This document shows positions 7,001 through 9,632 of a stretch of 9,632 nucleotides of DNA, one piece after another. A program made the position numbers and the translations under genes. Location: the NCBI GenBank assembly GCA_029857655.1, contig JAOUGR010000061.1:1-9632 (forward strand), written 5' to 3'. The notes beneath the pieces were generated by a model. The model was not told where the DNA came from and did no database searches. It was given only the letters and a program-made list of their open reading frames with translations. Every line of letters starts with the position of its first letter. The stretch's first letter is position 1. The stretch is from Gammaproteobacteria bacterium (GTDB lineage: Bacteria > Pseudomonadota > Gammaproteobacteria > Steroidobacterales > Steroidobacteraceae).

Positions 7001-8325
7001 CACTTCGGCACTGCGACATTGCCGATCTCGCCGCCGGTGCCGTCGGGATTGATGATGACCGTGAAGAAACTGATGATCGAGTCGAGGTAGTCGTCCCAGA
7101 CCACCAGCTGGTAGGTGCCGGGCGGGACGTTCGGAATCGTGAATTCGCCGTCGTTGGCGCCATTGCACCGTCCCACATACCGGGCGACGCTGGTCGCGGC
7201 CTCATTGAGCCCGACCCAGCAGCCTGGCACGGGGGGACCTTCGGACTGGGTGGGCAACGGGGGGCGGCCCATGCGTGAGGCAACGACCGTACCACGGATG
7301 GTACCGGTGGTGCCGGTTGCCACCGGCAGATCCGTCGGCTTGACGAATCCGAACCACGCGTGGGGGAAAGTCGGGCCGAACTCGATCATGAACATGGGTT
7401 CGCCCGCCCGGATCCAGACGTCGATGCCCGGGGTTCCCTCGATGGTGGTGGTCTGCTTCCAGCCCTGGCCGGCAATTGGCACAACCTGGATGCCGTACTT
7501 GCCCGGCGCGATGTTCTCGATCAGCGCCTCGCCGACCTTCAGGCGACGCGGATTCAGGATCGGATCGTTGACCTCGGCCTCGGTCATGGTGTGAATCGTG
7601 CCATCGCCGAGGCGCGTCACCGTCGGCGCCCCCTCGGCGTCCAGCACGCCGGCTGCATACCGCGTCCCCAGCGGATTACCGAAGACGTCCGTCATCATGG
7701 GGCCGCCGCCCGCGTCGTAGATGAACACGGTAAAGCCGCCGAGCCCGCGCTCGGCCGCGTCCGGTGTGCCGCCTATCGGCGCCGTGTCCTCGAAGGCAAA
7801 GACCTTGGCCCGGGCCGGCGGGAGTGGCTGCCGCGTCAGGATCACCGTGGCGCTGGTTGAAGTAGTCCCCGGGGCGAAACGCACGGGGGTGCCAGACATG
7901 GTGTAGCAGTTGTCCAGAGTCGAACAGGCCGAGTTCCCCGGCCCGTCGGGCAATATGCTCAGGTAGTACTGCTTGCCGGCATCGAGGCCGGAAATCATGA
8001 AGCTGTTGCCCGTCTCGGCACCTCGCTTGGCGACCGGCATGTAGCTCTTGTGCAGCTTGAGCGATGCGGTATTGTCCCAGCCAGCCGCGGGATACGTTGG
8101 CGCCGGGTTCGCCGGATCGATCACGTAGGTCGTATCTTCTTCCAGCACCCACCGCAGCCCGCCGGTGAAATTGTTGGTTTGCCCAGAAGCGGTAGCCGTT
8201 GTCACCGTGACATTGACGTCAGCGGCATGTACCGCGGTGGCCAGTGGCAGCGTCGCGAGCCACGCAATCGCGAACAACGCGACAAATCGGACACGACGTG
8301 TGAAGGATTCAGTGTGAAGGGTCAT
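1090..8325 (-). CDS. Giant secreted beta-helix / SdrD-like / multicopper oxidase chimeric protein
   Basis: This is one uninterrupted frame of 2411 residues from the ATG at 8325, chosen over the ATG at 8331 because GAGGA at 8333-8337 is 7 nt from the former and 1 nt from the latter. Approximate order: Sec signal 1-34 (RRVR, hydrophobic core, AVHA/AD); carboxypeptidase-regulatory-like beta domain 341-430 (GTIRGTVV ... NVPPGTYQLVVWDD); SdrD-B-like domain 444-530 (VFNDVNGNGVRDANEKGI, a Ca-binding type signature); further such domains 588-770 and 839-922; parallel beta-helix 1114-1710 ending in a choice-of-anchor-Q-like cap; Ig/cadherin-like domains 1718-1826 and 1830-1909; a beta domain 1929-2022; EF-hand-type loop 2036-2047; cupredoxin domain one 2103-2202 with HFHG and HCHVEASEHMQMGM; cupredoxin domain two from NGRGYPDT (2264) to the end, without copper ligands. 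No C-terminal anchor is visible. It is the first gene of an operon with the downstream cupredoxin protein. It is probably an extracytoplasmic metal or phenolic oxidase scaffold. The substrate is unknown; a MofA/OmpB-type Mn oxidase role is only a guess. The gene call is secure, the function moderate. Confidence 0.92.
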   Translation of the reverse strand: MTLHTESFTRRVRFVALFAIAWLATLPLATAVHAADVNVTVTTATASGQTNNFTGGLRWVLEEDTTYVIDPANPAPTYPAAGWDNTASLKLHKSYMPVAKRGAETGNSFMISGLDAGKQYYLSILPDGPGNSACSTLDNCYTMSGTPVRFAPGTTSTSATVILTRQPLPPARAKVFAFEDTAPIGGTPDAAERGLGGFTVFIYDAGGGPMMTDVFGNPLGTRYAAGVLDAEGAPTVTRLGDGTIHTMTEAEVNDPILNPRRLKVGEALIENIAPGKYGIQVVPIAGQGWKQTTTIEGTPGIDVWIRAGEPMFMIEFGPTFPHAWFGFVKPTDLPVATGTTGTIRGTVVASRMGRPPLPTQSEGPPVPGCWVGLNEAATSVARYVGRCNGANDGEFTIPNVPPGTYQLVVWDDYLDSIISFFTVIINPDGTGGEIGNVAVPKWFGQHEHYVFNDVNGNGVRDANEKGIPDQAINLRFRNGSIFMSSTTDTEGYLPFDEVFPFFSWLVAEVDFARFEATGVTVTVDDGGDVTNTAAGEGKRNPQIQPGGSEQRTETGPALLEGYNSFAGTSHKFEWGKRAYDGTVGHVNGGITGVVYYQVTRAENDPRFAAPETWEPGIPRVQVNLYRADATGVIQETNGVPGIQLADVDNYPFGNFPGPEDQERDGVVGGPGLGDAVATTHSDSWDDNIPTGCVGDTLITDGRCYDGIRNWSQVRPAVFDGGYAFGAPFTNADLPAGPYVVEANAPLGADGSNVYKHQDEQSKNVDFGDTFAPQALPPVCVGDPIHTGGAQGWNVVSGELSLFPGVPVAPALTGNRPNCNFKLVRVADGKNAASDFFMYTDVPVAGHIQGNTTNDIGNATNPNSPVFGEKQAPAHIPISIRDYAGNEVNRIYTDENGRYNGLVPSTYRINAPMPTGVSANMLQVCLNPPTKSDGSPDFYYDPRFTHACYTLNFTPAQTTYLDTPVLPVGAFVGDHPWQLDCAYPSGTPIIREASIGGTGVTGSGDGPYLAAGSSGTLSLISVGNVLVPDPDMARPATVSRDFGFGTATGQVLLNGTPLTLVGSWDPSVLQVSIPSGAAGGQIEIVRDNGLRTVHGITLVRTGNVHRPVPGALNPVQAAIDAAAPGDVVLVPPGIYTEPLIVTKPIQLQGWGAYSTIISVGRNVNFARTLAWQVEAHRRANCPLANANDRIGLLPGQPNNVGTGIDACAWEPGTGLLATEEAAGVLVAPRPGVFGTLPARIDGFTFTTADFSAGVLVNGYANNLEISNNIVSNNMGQSAGGIRVGHASLLDGNNEVVNAQNVNVRIHHNHVAQNGSTLDHGGGIGLYNGSGNYRVQSNYVCGNFTQGDGAGIAHYGRSPGGLIEKNQILFNQSFDQTAQGRGGSGGGILVAGHEQAAGAAVALSAGTGSLKIVGNNIQGNQAGTGDGGGIALLRVNGQDLLASSSPRNWNQVDVLDNMIVNNVAALAGGGISLQDAVRVNIVNNTVANNDSTATAAAAFAPGVFNESIPQPAGIVSRTHSLDLQATGLVSIGDFSNPLIRNDVILGNRAQHWNALALPPGLQLGNFWDLGLIGMNGRLDAEFNVLSSESPDPTDGVPYAGNNLRISATTGETTLLAAPYFNRGSVGATNDPLLAAAAIDEGGNFISVVHYPLTPTGNYHLAAGSSAIDAGTNDVLSGLPSLLKDYDGQPRPVDGTNDSSISIVADIGADEVASVVVVTDEPPQILSTAPLDGYRDTLYQYQVVAVDRNGTTFTYGLTCDANPITRCGTGGTFPQIDANGLLTWTPPAQGGNPTVTITVYACSPDATPCNDTAVPNLASQTFDISVAAPGSAPTARADSYDVNVQGTFSVAATAGVLSNDSPSDGSLSAELVSNLSVGGSVSLAPSGAFSYVPEPGWVGMTSFTYFAAGSGPDATTATISNTVAVTLNRELTATSMQYFAAPGGGGEWRFAGNGSVPGRRLTFTRDRGAVEIGTKNDAVALDNTWTFSTVTGPDWQAGDTVTIVATGGGASFTLGMVPVSAANGTGTAATSAFVQCPIDADGNGLISDAEAAAGRAMTPPIVCKHLAAGDGWSVMADGTELYTFGFSDVSKVPANEAIAKGILNAQFPAPTLDFDEGDEVYLTLTNVGMLLRPDLFDPHSVHFHGFPNAASVFDGVPEASITINMGFSFTYYYKTLDPGTYMYHCHVEASEHMQMGMLGNLYVRPKQNGTLLGGRTQFAYNDSDGSTGYDVEYPIQIGSFDRNFHEQHIGVQPLPFAEMHDDYPMLNGRGYPDTVNEGVLPAAPSKSDPALGIVSGSETAQPMNSRIVIAQGQKALLRISNLNVTRFYTLATTGLPMQVVGTGAHILRGPAGGAAANMYYTTNSVTLGGGEGVDVLIDTTGVAAGTYLLYSTNLEALSNGAEDFGGMMTEIVVQ
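1744..1911 (-). other. Cupredoxin copper site of the giant protein (HFHG and HCHVEASEHMQMGM)
   Basis: Within cupredoxin domain one of the giant protein, H2139-F-H2141-G matches the first multicopper oxidase HxH motif (usually HWHG). About 40 residues later GTYMY leads into H2181-C2182-H2183, H2189, M2190, M2192 and M2194, matching the second HxH region combined with a type-1-like Cys. The Cys in HCH suggests a type-1 site in this first domain, as in two-domain laccases. The second ligand His sits two residues further from the Cys than in the standard motif. Confidence 0.8.
2185..2220 (-). other. EF-hand-type calcium loop ahead of the cupredoxin domains
   Basis: Residues 2036-2047 of the giant protein read DADGNGLISDAE. 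Asp at positions 1 and 3, Asn at 5, Ser at 9 and Glu at 12 fit a canonical 12-residue EF-hand loop. It is flanked by two cysteines (CPI just before, and VCK about 25 residues on) that could form a disulfide. It sits at the junction between the beta-rich scaffold and the oxidase part. Confidence 0.65.
3195..4990 (-). other. Right-handed parallel beta-helix region with choice-of-anchor-Q-like cap
   Basis: About 600 residues (1114-1710) of the giant protein. It opens with VQAAIDAAAPGDVVLVPPG and IYTEPLIVTKPIQLQG, the standard entry strand of pectin-lyase-like helices. Rungs with an asparagine ladder follow: LEISNNIVSNN, VRIHHNHVAQN, YRVQSNYVCGN, LIEKNQILFN, LKIVGNNIQGN, VDVLDNMIVNN and VNIVNNTVANN, with GGGI turns between them. 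It ends with SSAIDAG, DYDGQPRPVDG and ADIGADEV, which matches the choice-of-anchor-Q domain pattern. No polysaccharide-lyase catalytic residues are evident, so a structural or binding role is more likely than an enzymatic one. Confidence 0.8.
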
Positions 8326-8332
8326 CTTCATA

Positions 8333-8337
8333 TCCTC
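8333..8337 (-). promoter_or_regulatory. Ribosome binding site deciding the giant gene's start
   Basis: GAGGA on the minus strand. Two in-frame ATGs lie close together, at 8331 and 8325. The spacer is 1 nt to the first and 7 nt to the second, so the second is the likelier start. The product loses only Met-Lys and the signal peptide is unaffected. Confidence 0.65.
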
Positions 8338-8474
8338 ATTGCGCCGCCGCTGCGGCTGGCTGGCGCTTGCTCGACCTCGAGTCGTCCAACAGCGAAGTCG
8401 TCCCCTGACTTCCCAAAATCTTGTGTGCGCGCATCTTGGAGTTTTTCCACGAATGCAAAACTAACGCATGTGAC

Positions 8475-8515
8475 GCAAGGTGAGTGTGTCGGCGATAACG
8501 TAGACGGCAAGGTGA
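8475..8515. repeat. Direct repeat pair GCAAGGTGA, 32 bp apart
   Basis: GCAAGGTGA occurs at 8475-8483 and 8507-8515 on the plus strand (TCACCTTGC on the coding strand of the giant gene). A little homology extends beyond the core: GAC-GCAAGGTGA against GACG-GCAAGGTGA. The 32-bp offset is about three helical turns, so both copies face the same side of the DNA, as expected for a cooperatively bound regulator. They lie about 150-190 bp upstream of the giant gene's start. No factor can be named. Confidence 0.4.
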
Positions 8516-8548
8516 CATCCCGCAGTTGCAGGTAGTAGTTCCCTGTAG

Positions 8549-9163
8549 TCAGATGGTCCCAGTAAGGGCCACGAGGTCCTTGTAGACCTTCAGGACCTTC
8601 GGCACGTAACGGCGCGTTTCCCGAAACGGCGGGATTCGTTTTCCATAATGATCGACCGCCGATTCGCCGGCGTTGTAGGCCGCGAGCGCGAGTTCGAGAT
8701 CATTCTGGTAGCGATCGATCAGGTCGCGGAGGTAGCGGGCTCCCGCCTGGACATTCTGGGTGGGATCCCCGGCATCGCTCGCACCGTAGGCCCTGGCCGT
8801 AGCCGGCATCAGCTGCATCAGGCCGCGCGCTCCCTTGGCCGACAGCGCATCTGGATCGAATCCGGACTCGACGACGATCACGGCGCGCAGCAGTTCTGGA
8901 TGTACCGAAGACTGGGTGGCCGCCGTCTCGATGATCGAGTCGTATTCCGCGGAGCGCGCCAGCATTGCGGGGCTGATACGCGCTCCGGCCTCGGATAGAT
9001 CGGGCGCGCTGTGCATCAGCACCTGGTAGCGTGCGTCCGTGGGTACATTGGTGAAGTGCGCGACACCCTGTTCGTCGGTAAAGGTGTAAATGTCCGCACC
9101 CGCCGGCGCAGCGGCAAAGACAGACGCAAGCATGAGCCCGGCGAGCGCCGGTCGCGCAACCAT
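8549..9163 (-). CDS. Periplasmic lytic transglycosylase (DUF4124 + SLT domain)
   Basis: 204 residues. It cleaves the MurNAc-GlcNAc bond of peptidoglycan with formation of 1,6-anhydro-MurNAc, in the periplasm. The signal peptide is 1-23 (AAAPAGA/D). A DUF4124-like segment follows (24-42, DIYTFTDEQGVAHFTNVP). The SLT catalytic domain spans about 75-200, with the catalytic Glu as E99 in VVESGFDP, then SAKGARGLMQLMP (108-120), NVQAGARYL (137-145), AYNAGESAV (162-170) and the C-terminal ETRRYVPKV (182-190). These are the family-1 transglycosylase motifs in the right order. No upstream in-frame ATG, GTG or TTG exists before a stop at 9230-9232. Starting at the next Met (residue 11) would remove the charged start of the signal peptide, so 9163 is preferred although no good ribosome site precedes it. 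It shares the strand of the giant gene but is 217 bp from it, so it is probably separately expressed. Confidence 0.93.
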   Translation of the reverse strand: MVARPALAGLMLASVFAAAPAGADIYTFTDEQGVAHFTNVPTDARYQVLMHSAPDLSEAGARISPAMLARSAEYDSIIETAATQSSVHPELLRAVIVVESGFDPDALSAKGARGLMQLMPATARAYGASDAGDPTQNVQAGARYLRDLIDRYQNDLELALAAYNAGESAVDHYGKRIPPFRETRRYVPKVLKVYKDLVALTGTI

Positions 9164-9274
9164 GGGCGTAGTGCAACGCCTGCGAGCGTGCCTGAACAGG
9201 TGGGTTGATACGGTAGACTCGACTGCGGGTTACCCTGCATTGATCGGCTTTCAGCCACGGCGGAGAGTGAACCG
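9164..9274. promoter_or_regulatory. Divergent intergenic region between transglycosylase and SCO gene
   Basis: 111 bp lie between two divergently read genes, so it must hold two promoters or share one regulatory site. TTGATA at 9205-9210 could be a -35 element for the plus-strand gene, but nothing resembling a -10 box lies 16-18 bp further on. I see no clear operator palindrome. Confidence 0.4.
9262..9267 (+). promoter_or_regulatory. Ribosome binding site of the SCO1/SenC gene
   Basis: GGAGAG lies 7 nt before the ATG at 9275, a near-ideal spacing that fixes this start. Confidence 0.75.
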
Positions 9275-9632
9275 ATGAAACGCGAGCAAGTGAGCGGGCG
9301 GCGGAGCAGTTGCGGCCAACGCGGATTGCGGGGTGCCGCCATAGCCTTGGTTGCGTCCGCGGTCGTCCTCGCCGCACCCGCTGGTGGCCAGGAGCGCCAT
9401 GATCACCAGGCGATGATGAGCGCGCAATCGGCGGCGGCATTCGACGAACATGCCGCCCATCGGGCGATGGCGGCAGACCAGCGGTACCAAGTCATCGAAG
9501 CCGAGTACACGGTACCCGACATCATGCTCACCGACGAGCGTGGTCAGGACGTCGACCTGCACACGCTGCTCTCCGGCGATCGACCAGTTGCCGTCAATTT
9601 CATCTTCACGTCCTGCACGACGATCTGCCCGG
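9275..9632 (+). CDS. SCO1/SenC family copper chaperone / thiol oxidoreductase, C-terminus beyond window
   Basis: 119 residues are visible; the frame is open at the right edge. A long N-terminal signal or membrane anchor (about 1-38; RGLRGAAIALVASAVVLAAP) is followed by a His/Met-containing linker: H42, H44, M47, M48, H59, H62 and M65. The thioredoxin-like fold then begins (TVPDIMLTDERGQDVDLHTL) and continues through PVAVNFIFTSC to the C114-T-T-I-C118-P motif. CxxxCP after a FxFTxC strand is the SCO signature; the partner metal-binding His would lie past the window. Known: SCO proteins bind Cu at the CxxxC pair and a His, and metallate or reduce the CuA site of cytochrome oxidases; some serve other copper enzymes. 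Inferred: its closeness to two cupredoxin proteins suggests a role in their copper loading, but it is on the opposite strand, so any co-regulation is unproven. A role with a terminal oxidase encoded to the right is the main alternative. Confidence 0.9.
   Translation, partial: MKREQVSGRRSSCGQRGLRGAAIALVASAVVLAAPAGGQERHDHQAMMSAQSAAAFDEHAAHRAMAADQRYQVIEAEYTVPDIMLTDERGQDVDLHTLLSGDRPVAVNFIFTSCTTICP

Larger units (their letters stand above)
8332..8548 (-). promoter_or_regulatory. Upstream region of the giant gene, presumed promoter
   Basis: 217 bp separate the lytic transglycosylase stop from the giant gene's start, both on the minus strand. The middle is visibly richer in A and T (around 8410-8465) than the flanking genes, as expected of a promoter, but I find no -35/-10 pair that I would defend. 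No hairpin followed by a T run after the transglycosylase stop is visible, so some read-through from that gene cannot be excluded. The region carries the 9-bp direct repeats listed separately. Confidence 0.5.

Noticed and set aside
8430..8455. Small inverted repeat TGGA-AAAAC-TCCA as a terminator for the transglycosylase gene
   Set aside because: The stem is only 4 bp with no GC-rich arm and no T run after it on the minus strand, and it lies about 100 bp past the stop codon.
8328..8510. Possible 60-codon upstream frame on the minus strand whose TGA overlaps the ATG at 8331 of the giant gene
   Set aside because: It would need a TTG start without a ribosome site, shows no recognisable sequence, and lies in what should be the promoter region. 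Translational coupling is conceivable but unsupported.
8471..8520. CueR/MerR-type copper operator
   Set aside because: These operators are inverted repeats in a 19-20 bp promoter spacer. Here the ACCTTGC copies are direct repeats 32 bp apart, with no matching -35/-10 boxes.
9205..9235. Sigma-70 promoter starting with TTGATA for the SCO gene
   Set aside because: No acceptable -10 hexamer lies at 16-18 bp spacing (the sequence there is GGTTAC or GTTACC).
8700..9562. Minus-strand frames overlapping the transglycosylase start and the SCO gene
   Set aside because: They conflict with two clearly recognised genes and their translations have no family features.
1..9632. tRNA, rRNA, CRISPR array, insertion sequence or phage attachment site
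   Set aside because: The window is almost entirely covered by four protein genes. The gaps (20, 217 and 111 bp) contain no cloverleaf, spacer-repeat pattern or terminal inverted repeats, and no transposase or integrase is encoded.

Overview
The window comes from a high-GC (well above 60% by eye) Gram-negative chromosome, most likely a gamma- or betaproteobacterium. This rests on the codon bias, Sec signal peptides on all four gene products, a DUF4124 plus SLT lytic transglycosylase of the kind common in those classes, and an SCO1/SenC protein. It is essentially fully coding: four protein genes, two of them cut by the window edges, and no RNA genes, CRISPR, insertion sequences or integration sites that I can see.

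Layout, left to right. (1) 1-1069, minus strand: the first 356 residues of a secreted multicopper-oxidase-like (cupredoxin) protein that runs off the left edge. (2) 1090-8325, minus strand, 20 nt upstream of it and evidently in the same operon: one giant gene for a secreted protein of 2411 residues. Its N-terminal third carries SdrD-B/carboxypeptidase-regulatory-like beta domains. A long right-handed parallel beta-helix with a choice-of-anchor-Q-type cap follows, then Ig/cadherin-like domains, an EF-hand-type loop, and a C-terminal pair of multicopper-oxidase cupredoxin domains. (3) 8332-8548: the probable promoter region of the giant gene, with a 9-bp direct repeat spaced 32 bp. (4) 8549-9163, minus strand: a small lytic transglycosylase. 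(5) 9164-9274: a short divergent intergenic region. (6) 9275-9632, plus strand: the N-terminal part of an SCO1/SenC copper chaperone or thiol oxidoreductase.

The theme is copper in the cell envelope. The main observation is that the giant protein's C-terminus and the next gene in the operon look like paralogous two-domain multicopper oxidase halves with complementary copper ligands. The giant keeps the first-domain His motifs (HFHG and HCH...H) and has lost the His residues of its second domain. The downstream protein has lost all first-domain ligands but keeps HPFHHHG in its second domain. The simplest reading is a split, heteromeric multicopper oxidase whose copper cluster is built between two different polypeptides, one of them carrying a huge beta-helix scaffold. 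The SCO protein nearby could supply or reduce copper. A substrate such as Mn(II), by analogy with MofA/OmpB/MnxG-type large multicopper oxidases, is possible but only inferred.
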